The position numbers and the translations under genes were made by a program. A DNA stretch of 64,000 nucleotides from Lachnospiraceae bacterium (GTDB taxonomy: Bacteria > Bacillota > Clostridia > Lachnospirales > Lachnospiraceae): assembly GCA_022791975.1 (NCBI GenBank), contig JAAWAC010000027.1, positions 1 to 64,000 on the forward strand. Reading direction: 5' to 3'. Positions 1 to 6,331 of this stretch are shown here, in pieces; the first letter of the stretch is position 1, and each line of letters opens with the position of its first letter. The notes beneath the pieces were generated by a model. It had not been told where the DNA came from and did not search any database. It saw only the letters and a program-made list of their open reading frames with translations.

Positions 1-573
1 GGCTTCCTTGCGTTTGCGGTCAGGGTTTTCCAGAGAGAAATAATCCAAATATTGATTCGCCTTTTCATAATCCTCTTTTCGAAAATACGCATGGAACAGC
101 GAATCCGCCGCTTGGTTACGAATCTGTTCGTTCTTTGAGAGCAAACACCTCTCGAACCATCCAAATATGGTATTATCGTAAGTTTCTTTATTGGGAAGTC
201 CTATTGTTATTCGGTTCGCATCAAGGATGACTGCTGCTTGCCAAATTAGTTTTTCACAATTTGGATATTCTTCTATTTTTTCTTTTACAGAAATAAACAC
301 TTCATGGAAGCTCTTATCCGCCAAGTCTTTTTGAACATTTGATAGATAGTGGTTAATTTCTTCATCTGTTAATTCATCTTTAAAGGACAAAAGTTCGTCT
401 GTGGTAATATCAAGTAGCCGTGCAATAGGTGCAAGCAAAGTGATATCTGGCAGTGTGTTACCTCTTTCCCATTTGTTGACAGCAGGGGCAGTTATGCCGA
501 GACAGGTAGCCATTTCCTCCTGTGTCATTCCTTTATTTTTTCTATATTTTCTGATGACATCTCCTATTTCCAT
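1..573 (-). CDS. XRE-family HTH regulator, partial (C-terminus beyond window)
   Basis: The reading frame is open from an ATG at 573 to the left edge, giving 191 visible residues. The first ~65 residues form a Cro/C1-type helix-turn-helix (MTQEEMA, then ITAPAVNKWERG and LPDITLL), a DNA-binding domain. The remainder (EEINHYLSN..., then FHAYFRKEDYEKANQYLDYF) is helical and tetratricopeptide-like, as in many XRE regulators that sense a peptide or partner protein. A GGAGA ribosome site lies 8-12 bases upstream of the ATG. The gene is followed on the other strand by transporter debris that may once have been its target. The DNA-binding role is clear; the regulated gene is unknown. Confidence 0.85.
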   Translation of the reverse strand, partial: MEIGDVIRKYRKNKGMTQEEMATCLGITAPAVNKWERGNTLPDITLLAPIARLLDITTDELLSFKDELTDEEINHYLSNVQKDLADKSFHEVFISVKEKIEEYPNCEKLIWQAAVILDANRITIGLPNKETYDNTIFGWFERCLLSKNEQIRNQAADSLFHAYFRKEDYEKANQYLDYFSLENPDRKRKEA

Positions 574-626
574 GTTTAACTATCTCCTTCACAATTTCTG
601 GATCGATCCTATGGATAGTATAGCTG

Positions 627-1034
627 ATGGAAGCTCAAAAAACCATTGAATGTGAGTTAAACAGCAGGAATTATTTTTTACTATCGCTTAACTTTTTGGA
701 TGTTCGTGTCTCCATTCTGAAAATCTATGTACACACCGCAAGAATTCCTTCGGTTGTAGTGGAAATCTTGAAGCGTTTTCAAGTTTCCCCTGTCAGTCCA
801 GCAAAATTGCTTTTCGTAGAATTTATGATCTACGTTATAGATTGCATAATCTCAATGCTTACACTTTTTCCTATAGCAGTGATATTTTGGAAAATCAAAA
901 TACACGGCTCATTCTTATTATTTGTAGGGGGTTGGCTGTTGACCATGGTATCAACTTTAAGTATAGGCTTGTTGGTCGGTGGCATTGCAAAAAATAGGAA
1001 ACATGCAAGTGTAATTGCCATTCTCTTACCAGGG
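627..1034 (+). pseudogene. ABC-2 type permease remnant
   Basis: The frame from about residue 45 reads like the middle of an ABC-2 export permease: EILKRFQVSPVSPAKLLFVEF, then hydrophobic segments and the typical MVSTLSIGLLVGGIAKN. Nothing matching the normal N-terminal half (first membrane segment and loop) is present, and after VIAILL the family resemblance stops abruptly at about 1030. There the DNA becomes part of a different transporter gene in another frame. No ribosome site suits the ATG at 627. This is an internal fragment about 90-100 residues long and is very unlikely to be functional. Confidence 0.7.
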
Positions 1035-1212
1035 AAACTGGATGGCACTTTTCTTGTTTGCCCTTCTCCTTGCGTTTATTGGCTTTGTATTTACCCTGTG
1101 CTGGTCGCTGTCTGGCACAGTGCGAAAGCTTATTTTCTCAAAGTACGCAAAAGTCACCAATTTTATTATGGCCGGACTTCTTGTGTATTGTGCCATCTCC
1201 CTGTTTTTATAG
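1029..1212 (+). pseudogene. LysE/RhtB-type exporter, C-terminal remnant
   Basis: From about 1036 one frame reads ALLLAFIGFVFTLCWSLSG, then KLIFSKYAKVTNFIMAGLLVYCAISLFL and a stop. This resembles the last two membrane helices of LysE-family amino-acid exporters, normally about 200 residues long; only about 60 are left. It abuts the ABC-2 permease remnant in a different frame, so the join is a deletion scar joining two genes. No start or ribosome site of its own is convincing. Confidence 0.6.
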
Positions 1213-1267
1213 AAATTCCTGGACACACAAAGGCGGAGAGCAAAAAGAATAAATTCTCTGTATATGT

Positions 1268-1477
1268 TCACTCTTCATCCTGGACATATTCAAGAATGTC
1301 CCCCGGCTGACAGTTTAGCACCTTGCAGATGGCGTCTAATGTATGAAACCGGATGGCCTTTACTTTTCCTGTTTTTAAGTAGGAGAGGTTGACGTTGGAT
1401 ATGCCGACCTGGGCTGCCAAGTCGTTAAGCCGCATTTTTCTGTCCGCCAACACCCGATCAAGTCGAATAATAATCAT
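1268..1477 (-). CDS. YozG-like small HTH (XRE) regulator
   Basis: A 69-residue protein made almost entirely of a Cro/C1-type helix-turn-helix: MIIIRLDRVLADRKMRLNDLAAQVGISNVNLSYLKTGK, then FHTLDAICKVLNCQPGDILEY. This matches the short YozG-type regulators that are usually paired with DUF2975 membrane proteins, and the upstream gene is such a protein. The start ATG (1477-1475) overlaps the TGA of that gene (1476-1474) by four bases, so the two are translationally coupled. It probably controls its own two-gene operon. Confidence 0.88.
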   Translation of the reverse strand: MIIIRLDRVLADRKMRLNDLAAQVGISNVNLSYLKTGKVKAIRFHTLDAICKVLNCQPGDILEYVQDEE

Positions 1478-2100
1478 AATGTGTGATCCACCTCATCCTG
1501 CAAATGTACCCCATAATGGATGATGTATGCGGCTACCAGAAAGACAAGGCTGGGAAAGAGCATATGGAACGTAGCCTGCCCTGTGGAAAGGGATATCTGG
1601 CTATCCGAAACAAGGCTGATAAGCCAGCATATCAGCAGCTTGATAAAGGGGACAAAGACAGCCACCGAAAATTGAAGCAGCCCATAATAAAGCAGATAGG
1701 TAGCGTTTTGCTCCGTGAAAATCTGTCTTTTCTGGATGTTGGAAAACACACGGCTTAAAAACCAGAAGGCAAAAACCATAGGGACCACATGGATTGCATA
1801 CATGAGAGAAAGACCCACATGGATGGCTGGGGAAATCTGATCCCCGTCATTGGTCCATACATGAATCTCATCGCCCATGTGGACTGTCATGCCGCGGGGA
1901 TAAGAGCCATGAATTTTCTCTGCGTAAATGGCATTTTCAAAGGTCCCTGTCTTTGTATGCAGAAAAAAGGTTTGACGTCCCAGAAAGCTAAGGGCTGTGC
2001 ACAGGACGAAAAAAGAGATTACAAAATAACAAATAAATTTCATGCACCGGGCAACCGCTCTGGCAAATGGTTCACTTGTGAGTTTTTGAATCAATTTCAT
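1474..2100 (-). CDS. DUF2975 membrane protein
   Basis: About 208 residues with four predicted membrane helices: CYFVISFFVLCTALSF near residue 25, MYAIHVVPMVFAFWFL near 105, FSVAVFVPFIKLLICWLI near 150, and FPSLVFLVAAYIIHYGVHL near the C-terminus. The arrangement and the following YozG-type HTH gene fit DUF2975, a family of unknown function. The start is placed at the ATG at 2100 because GAGGTG ends about six bases before it; the GTG nine bases upstream lies within that ribosome site. It forms a two-gene operon with the regulator, with a sigma-A-type promoter upstream. Confidence 0.82.
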   Translation of the reverse strand: MKLIQKLTSEPFARAVARCMKFICYFVISFFVLCTALSFLGRQTFFLHTKTGTFENAIYAEKIHGSYPRGMTVHMGDEIHVWTNDGDQISPAIHVGLSLMYAIHVVPMVFAFWFLSRVFSNIQKRQIFTEQNATYLLYYGLLQFSVAVFVPFIKLLICWLISLVSDSQISLSTGQATFHMLFPSLVFLVAAYIIHYGVHLQDEVDHTL

Positions 2101-2118
2101 AGGAATCACCTCGATCCT

Positions 2119-2147
2119 ATGATAGCATAGATATTCGCGATTTTCAA
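2119..2147 (-). promoter_or_regulatory. Promoter of DUF2975-YozG operon
   Basis: On the minus strand, TTGAAA (2147-2142) and TATCAT (2124-2119) are separated by exactly 17 bases and lie just ahead of the DUF2975 ribosome site. A good match to the vegetative consensus. Confidence 0.7.
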
Positions 2148-2160
2148 TAATAAATTAATG

Positions 2161-2186
2161 AATAACATTAAATTATTAATGTTATT
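2161..2186. repeat. AT-rich perfect inverted repeat
   Basis: Arms AATAACATTAA (2161-2171) and TTAATGTTATT (2176-2186) are exact complements around a 4-base centre. The repeat lies between the divergent DUF2975 and WYL genes, upstream of the DUF2975 promoter. It may be an operator of the YozG-type regulator; a weak terminator is less likely because no gene ends into it. Confidence 0.5.
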
Positions 2187-2274
2187 TTTGGGACAGCGAA
2201 ATTTTATCTCTTGTCCCCTTGAGGTATGCTCTAAAAATAGAAGGATTGCCGGGAAGGGAGAAAACAGATATAAT

Positions 2275-2313
2275 AAACCTTGACATTTTGTGTCAGGGTT
2301 TAAGTGCTATGAG
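2275..2313 (+). promoter_or_regulatory. Operator and promoter of WYL regulator gene
   Basis: Inverted repeat AAACCTTGACA (2275-2285) / TGTCAGGGTTT (2291-2301) with one mismatch in 11. Its left arm contains a consensus -35, TTGACA (2280-2285). An extended -10-like TGCTATGAG follows, with TATGAG starting at 2308, 22 bases after the -35. The same arrangement recurs before the next gene, suggesting that the WYL protein binds both and controls itself and its neighbour. The 22-base spacer is too long for normal unaided transcription. Confidence 0.6.
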
Positions 2314-2335
2314 ATTGCAAAAGGAGGAAATGCCC

Positions 2336-3232
2336 ATGCAGGAAAGCAGGTTATTTAAGATTGTGTATTATCTACTTGATAAAGGACAGGCAACAGCCCC
2401 GGAATTGGCAGAAGCGCTTGAGGTATCGGTGAGAACCATTTACAGAGATATGGATGCTTTGAGCGAAGCAGGCATTCCTGTTTACGCGGAAGCGGGCAGA
2501 AATGGCGGCATCCGTCTGATGAATGATTTTGTTTTGGATAAAGCTGTTTTGTCCGGGGATGAAAAACAGGAAATTCTTGCAGCCTTACAGAGCATAAATA
2601 TTGCGCAGAATATAAGTAGCAGCCAGACATTGCAAAAGCTATCTGCAATGTTTCATCTCCATACAGAGAATTGGCTTGCGGTGGATTTCTCCAGATGGGG
2701 GAATCGGGAATCGGATAACAAAAAATTTGAGCTGTTAAAATCGGCGGTTATCCACGGCAAAAAGATTAAAATTCATTATGCAAGTTCCTACGAGAACATA
2801 AGTGAAAGAATCGTGGAGCCAGGTAAGCTTGTCTACAAAGCAAAGGCATGGTATTTACAGGCCTATTGTACAGAGAAGCAGGATTGGAGGACTTTCAAAT
2901 TAAACCGTATTTTCAAGTGGGAAGTTTTGGACGAGAGCTTTCCCAAACGGAGTCTACCAGAGCCTATAGAAGACGTCCAGGGGGAATATGGTCAGATTAC
3001 CCTTCGTTTTCCCAAAGAAATGGCATACCGTGTTTACGATGAGTTTGAGGAAACCCAGATACAGCCAGGGGAAAAGGGGGATTTGATTGTCTCGGCCAGA
3101 ATGCCGGAGGATGAGTGGCTGATAGGGTTTTTGCTCTCATTTGGCACACAGGTGGAGCTCCTTTCCCCTGCCTATCTGAAAGATGTCTTGGCAGAGCAGG
3201 CAAGGTTGCTCTATGAAAAATATAAAACCTGA
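2336..3232 (+). CDS. YafY-type HTH-WYL transcriptional regulator
   Basis: 298 residues. An N-terminal DeoR-like winged helix (FKIVYYLLDKGQATAPELAEALEVSVRTIYRDMDALSEAGIPV, residues ~5-50) is followed by a linker and a WYL ligand-sensing domain (~140-215, with VYKAKAWYLQAYC and the FKLNRI motif) and a C-terminal WCX-like part. The start is the ATG at 2336, eight bases after AAGGAGG; the same frame extends upstream to 2219, but that part contains the operator. It probably senses a small ligand or nucleic acid and controls itself and the ClbS-like gene, since both carry the same inverted repeat. Confidence 0.9.
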   Translation: MQESRLFKIVYYLLDKGQATAPELAEALEVSVRTIYRDMDALSEAGIPVYAEAGRNGGIRLMNDFVLDKAVLSGDEKQEILAALQSINIAQNISSSQTLQKLSAMFHLHTENWLAVDFSRWGNRESDNKKFELLKSAVIHGKKIKIHYASSYENISERIVEPGKLVYKAKAWYLQAYCTEKQDWRTFKLNRIFKWEVLDESFPKRSLPEPIEDVQGEYGQITLRFPKEMAYRVYDEFEETQIQPGEKGDLIVSARMPEDEWLIGFLLSFGTQVELLSPAYLKDVLAEQARLLYEKYKT

Positions 3233-3249
3233 CATAAGATGTCAGGTTT
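3225..3249 (+). promoter_or_regulatory. Perfect inverted-repeat operator before ClbS-like gene
   Basis: AAACCTGACAT (3225-3235) and ATGTCAGGTTT (3239-3249) are exact complements around AAG. The repeat overlaps the stop codon of the WYL gene. CTGACA (3229-3234) can act as -35, with TAGAAT (3257-3262), preceded by an extended TG, as -10: again a 22-base spacer, as at 2275-2313. Probably the binding site of the WYL regulator. Confidence 0.65.
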
Positions 3250-3317
3250 ATTCTGTTAGAATGGAAACCATAGAAGCTTTAAATTTTAGACTTCGGAACA
3301 TGGAAAGGATAGGGGAC

Positions 3318-3860
3318 ATGGGAAGACCAACAACAAAAACAGATTTATTAACCGCGGCAGCAGGAAACTATGAAAAGTTACAGGATCTTATTTCGGGATT
3401 GACCGAGAAGGAGCTGGCTACGCCTTTTGACTTTTCCGGGGATGAGAAAAAGAAGGAGGCACATTGGGAAAGGGATAAAAACCTTCGTGATATTTTCATC
3501 CATCTCTATGAATGGCACCAGCTGTTATGGAGCTGGGTAGAGTCGAATCAAAAGGGCGTCAGGAAACCTTTTATTCCAAGGCCCTATAACTGGAAGACCT
3601 ATGGGGATATGAATAGGAAGTTCTGGAAAAAGCATCAGAATACCTCATTGGAGGAGGCAAAAAATCTGTTTCAAAAATCCCATAAGCAGGTTGTAGACTT
3701 AGCGGAAACCTTTTCCAATGAGGAGCTGTTTTTCAAAGGGATTTATACATGGGTGGGGGGAAGCACATTGGGCTCCTACTTTGTCAGCGTTACGTCAAGC
3801 CATTATGATTGGGCTATGAAGAAGCTGAAAGCACACAGGAAAAATTGTGCCCGTTTGTGA
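3318..3860 (+). CDS. ClbS/DfsB (DUF1706) family four-helix protein
   Basis: 180 residues. The pattern MGRPTTKTDLLTAAAGNYEKLQDLIS, then WERDKNLRDIFIHLYEWHQLL, and the C-terminal YTWVGGSTLGSYFVSVTSSHYDWAMKKLK fits the ClbS/DfsB family of DinB-like four-helix bundles. ClbS protects producers from the genotoxin colibactin by hydrolysing its cyclopropane; most other members have no known substrate. The start is the ATG at 3318, since the upstream part of the frame covers the operator. It is transcribed behind the WYL regulator gene and shares its operator type, so it looks like a ligand-induced protection gene. No toxin biosynthesis genes are nearby. Confidence 0.82.
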   Translation: MGRPTTKTDLLTAAAGNYEKLQDLISGLTEKELATPFDFSGDEKKKEAHWERDKNLRDIFIHLYEWHQLLWSWVESNQKGVRKPFIPRPYNWKTYGDMNRKFWKKHQNTSLEEAKNLFQKSHKQVVDLAETFSNEELFFKGIYTWVGGSTLGSYFVSVTSSHYDWAMKKLKAHRKNCARL

Positions 3861-4049
3861 GAGGGTATTTAGGGACTTTTCCGGACGCTCTAATGGATAA
3901 TAATATAGAAAAAAGATAGGATTCCATCGGAAAATGTGCTACAATAAAATGGATACGTTTTTTGTGACGGACATAAAAAATAGAGCGCGTGGACTATGGG
4001 GATATTGCAAGGAAGCGCCAGTGTAAGACAGAGGGTGAGGAGAGAAGCG

Positions 4050-4730
4050 ATGTTTTATACAGGTTTGACAGAGTGGACGCCGGGGAATGTAATCCTGCGG
4101 ATCGTGGCTTCCCTGGTTTTGGGGGCCCTGGTGGGAATCGACAGAGGGGCCAAAAAACGGGGCGGTGGGGGCCGAACGGACGCAGCTGTGTGCACGGGGG
4201 CTACCCTTGTGATGCTCACTGCCCAATACATCGATATTGTGTTTCCGGGAAAAGCGGATATCACCCGGCTGGCGGCCCAGGTGGTAAGTGGCGTGGGCTT
4301 TCTGGGGGCCGGTTCCATTATTGTGTCTGGTCATCAGGTGAAAGGGCTGACTTCCGCCGCTGGCATCTGGATCTGCGCCTGCATTGGTCTGGCCACAGGG
4401 GTAGGCTTTGTGGACGGGGCGGTGGTGCTCACCGTAATTTTGCTGGGCGGGCTCCATGTGATTCCCATGATTGAGGAAAAAGTATATCATCATACCCGCT
4501 ATATCCGCCTGTATGTGGAGGCGGAGGAGAGCCGGGCCGCTGCCATGCTGTTGCATCAGATGCGGCAGGATGGCTGCAAAATTGACATGTACGATATGGA
4601 GCAGCCTGGAGCAGCCGGTCTTTCCTGCACCATTGTGGTGACCATCCACATACCAAAAAGATTTTCCCGGGAAGCCTATTTGGAGAGTCTGCGGAAAATG
4701 GAGGGGATTGTTTTTGTGGACACCATGTAG
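4050..4730 (+). CDS. MgtC/SapB family membrane protein
   Basis: 226 residues. The N-terminal half has four membrane helices with family hallmarks: LGALVGIDRG, RTDAAVCTGATLVML, ITRLAAQVVSGVGFLGAGSIIV and VKGLTSAAGIWICACIGLATGVG. The C-terminal ~80 residues form a soluble domain (IRLYVEAEESRAAAMLLHQM). MgtC-family proteins act at the membrane in low-magnesium or acid adaptation, often by modulating ATP synthase or other transporters; the exact role here is unknown. The start at 4050 follows GAGGAGAG; the frame extends upstream to 3996 without a ribosome site. A TACAAT with an extended TG near 3936-3945 may be its -10. Confidence 0.9.
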   Translation: MFYTGLTEWTPGNVILRIVASLVLGALVGIDRGAKKRGGGGRTDAAVCTGATLVMLTAQYIDIVFPGKADITRLAAQVVSGVGFLGAGSIIVSGHQVKGLTSAAGIWICACIGLATGVGFVDGAVVLTVILLGGLHVIPMIEEKVYHHTRYIRLYVEAEESRAAAMLLHQMRQDGCKIDMYDMEQPGAAGLSCTIVVTIHIPKRFSREAYLESLRKMEGIVFVDTM

Positions 4731-4739
4731 GGAGGTTGT

Positions 4740-4940
4740 ATGAAAAAGACAAGGAGTATCATTTTACTGTTGATGGCTGGTGTCGCAGTGACAGTGGCTG
4801 TTTTGAAGATTTCAGGGAAGAAGAGGAAGGTTTTCCATTTTGTGATGGGAGTGGCTGATGGTCCCACCTCCATATTTATTGCCGGGAAATTGCCAGGCGG
4901 GAAAAGAAAAAGGGCGCGTCATGTAGCAGGGAATGTTTAA
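4740..4940 (+). CDS. Microprotein with ADGPTSIF motif
   Basis: 66 residues starting at an ATG behind GGGAGG, only nine bases after the MgtC-family stop, so probably cotranscribed. One hydrophobic helix (residues ~6-22: IILLLMAGVAVTVAVLKI) is followed by a basic KKRK and then HFVMGVADGPTSIFIAGKL. The ADGPT(S/A)IF...KL run resembles a conserved loop in beta subunits of sodium-pumping decarboxylases (OadB/GcdB type), which are about 400 residues long. Stand-alone short proteins with this motif are found in Firmicutes and are often automatically named decarboxylase beta subunit, but this protein cannot be a whole pump. Function unknown. Confidence 0.7.
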   Translation: MKKTRSIILLLMAGVAVTVAVLKISGKKRKVFHFVMGVADGPTSIFIAGKLPGGKRKRARHVAGNV

Positions 4941-4973
4941 AGCTGTAATTTTTGTAGATAGGGGAAAAAGGTG

Positions 4974-5002
4974 TTGACATTTGCAGTAAAATGCAGTAAA
5001 AT
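4974..5002 (+). promoter_or_regulatory. Promoter of tRNA-Leu
   Basis: TTGACA (4974-4979), 17 bases, TAAAAT (4997-5002), ending 12 bases before the tRNA. A TGCAGTAAAA unit is repeated twice in tandem here, so a second TAAAAT sits 10 bases upstream at wrong spacing. Confidence 0.85.
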
Positions 5003-5013
5003 AGCATTTGTTC

Positions 5014-5096
5014 GCAGGAGTGGCGGAATGGCAGACGCGCAGGCTTCAGGTGCCTGTAGTCGCAAGGCTGTGTGGGTTCAAGTCCCATCTCCTGCA
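5014..5096 (+). tRNA. tRNA-Leu (CAG)
   Basis: An 83-base class II tRNA. Acceptor GCAGGAG pairs with CTCCTGC followed by discriminator A. The D-arm reads TGGCGGAATGGCAGACGC. The anticodon stem CAGGC/GCCTG encloses TTCAGGT, giving anticodon CAG. A variable arm follows, and the T-arm GTGGG-TTCAAGT-CCCAT has one G-U pair. CCA is not encoded (TAT follows). It reads CUG leucine codons. Confidence 0.95.
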
Positions 5097-5103
5097 TATA
5101 TGG

Positions 5104-5146
5104 CGCGAAGCAGAACACAAGCGGTTCTGGCTTCGCGTTGTTTTGT
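5104..5146 (+). terminator. Terminator after tRNA-Leu
   Basis: CGCGAAGC-AGAAC (5104-5116) pairs with GTTCTGGCTTCGCG (5124-5137) with one bulged base, followed by TTGTTTTGT. Confidence 0.75.
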
Positions 5147-5156
5147 GTATGAATAT

Positions 5157-5190
5157 AACGGGAAATTCCGAAAAGGGTTTCCCGTTTTTT
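5157..5190 (+). terminator. Second rho-independent terminator
   Basis: AACGGGAAA (5157-5165) pairs with TTTCCCGTT (5178-5186), followed by a run of T to 5190. It backs up the preceding hairpin and separates the tRNA from the convergent GntR gene. Confidence 0.8.
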
Positions 5191-5209
5191 GATTGCCTTG
5201 CGTTCTAGG

Positions 5210-5935
5210 CTAAGACTTGGGGCTGGAAAAAAGCTTAAAATGCTCCTTAGGCCGAATGGCGTCCAGACCATGGTACACGTCCTGGACGAAGTAGTCCGAG
5301 GCTTTGGTCCCGTCATTTTTCAGCAAAGCGTCTATAATGGCCAAATGGGTGTCACAGCAGAGAATCTTAATCTGCTGGTCAGAAAGGCCTCCGAATCGAT
5401 TCCGATAGGCAATATACCGGCTGTTCATAGTCAAATCTGCAATCACCTTAAACTGGTCATGAATGATTCCTGGAATGCACTCATCCAGAAGCCGGTGAAA
5501 TTCCACATCCAGATAAAAGAGCTCAATGAGATAAGGATTTGTGATATACTTCATGCTGCGAAAACTCCGGAATTCTTTCTGGAATTTATGCAGCTGTTCC
5601 TTGCTGATCAGATATCCAGCGCTCTCTATAATTAATTTTCCCATGGAGGCTCGGGCCTTAAAAATAATTTCCAGCTCATAGGGGGTCAGCTCCCGCACAA
5701 AGGTTCCCCGCTTAGGCTGGACCACCACATACCCGTCCCGCTCCAGGGCGGAGAGGGCTACGGACACAGGGGTCCGGCTGACTTGCAGTTCCTTGGACAG
5801 GCTGGCCACGCTGAGCTGCTGTCCGGGGTGAAGCTCATCAAAAATAATGCGATTTCGTATAATATTGTAAACTCGTTTGTTCAAAACAGGTTCATTGATA
5901 ATAGATTCTTCGTAGCTTCTCTGATATATTTCCAT
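5210..5935 (-). CDS. GntR-family regulator with FCD domain
   Basis: 241 residues. An N-terminal winged helix (VYNIIRNRIIFDELHPGQQLSVASLSKELQVSRTPVSVALSALERDGYVVVQPKRGTFV condensed pattern, residues ~20-80) is followed by an all-helical FCD-type ligand domain with metal-site-like histidines (EFHRLLDE near 145 and DTHLAIIDALL near 205). AGAGGAAACT precedes the ATG at 5935. It is divergent from a sugar-type ABC importer, and two identical CTAACATGTTAG palindromes lie between them; FCD regulators typically bind such palindromes and release them on binding an acid or sugar ligand. It probably represses the importer operon. Confidence 0.9.
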   Translation of the reverse strand: MEIYQRSYEESIINEPVLNKRVYNIIRNRIIFDELHPGQQLSVASLSKELQVSRTPVSVALSALERDGYVVVQPKRGTFVRELTPYELEIIFKARASMGKLIIESAGYLISKEQLHKFQKEFRSFRSMKYITNPYLIELFYLDVEFHRLLDECIPGIIHDQFKVIADLTMNSRYIAYRNRFGGLSDQQIKILCCDTHLAIIDALLKNDGTKASDYFVQDVYHGLDAIRPKEHFKLFSSPKS

Positions 5936-6080
5936 AGTTTCCTCTTTTTCTAATATTTAACATTGTACAAAAATTAATATTAGTTTATCATAATTAGGAG
6001 AAGAAAACAATAGAATTTTCCTGCCTGCACATGGAAAAAAGCACAAATTTTATAAAAATTTAAAAAAATAATTATTTATA

Positions 6081-6176
6081 TTGACAAAAATAGGAGTTGG
6101 TGATACCATTTCTTTAAAGTTAACTAACATGTTAGATATTAAAATAAATAAAAATATTACATAACTAACATGTTAG
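6081..6176 (+). promoter_or_regulatory. Importer promoter with two GntR-type operators
   Basis: TTGACA (6081-6086), 17 bases, TACCAT (6104-6109) form the likely promoter. Two identical 12-bp palindromes CTAACATGTTAG sit downstream at 6124-6135 and 6165-6176, 41 bp centre to centre, about four helical turns. This is a good geometry for dimers of the adjacent GntR regulator, blocking transcription by looping or as a roadblock. The remaining bases from 5936 to 6331 hold an AT-rich divergent region and an untranslated leader of over 150 bases with no convincing gene. Confidence 0.7.
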
Positions 6177-6331
6177 AATACGGAGATATTCAAAATGATA
6201 AATACAAGGGTGTAAAGAGGTTCCCCTGTGTTTTGGGAAAGCTGCATTTACCGGTCAATGGGGGACAGAAGAGGAGCAAAAGAAACTTATGGCATGCCAG
6301 TGGGGGAATGCAAAAAGAGAGGAGGAGGTTG

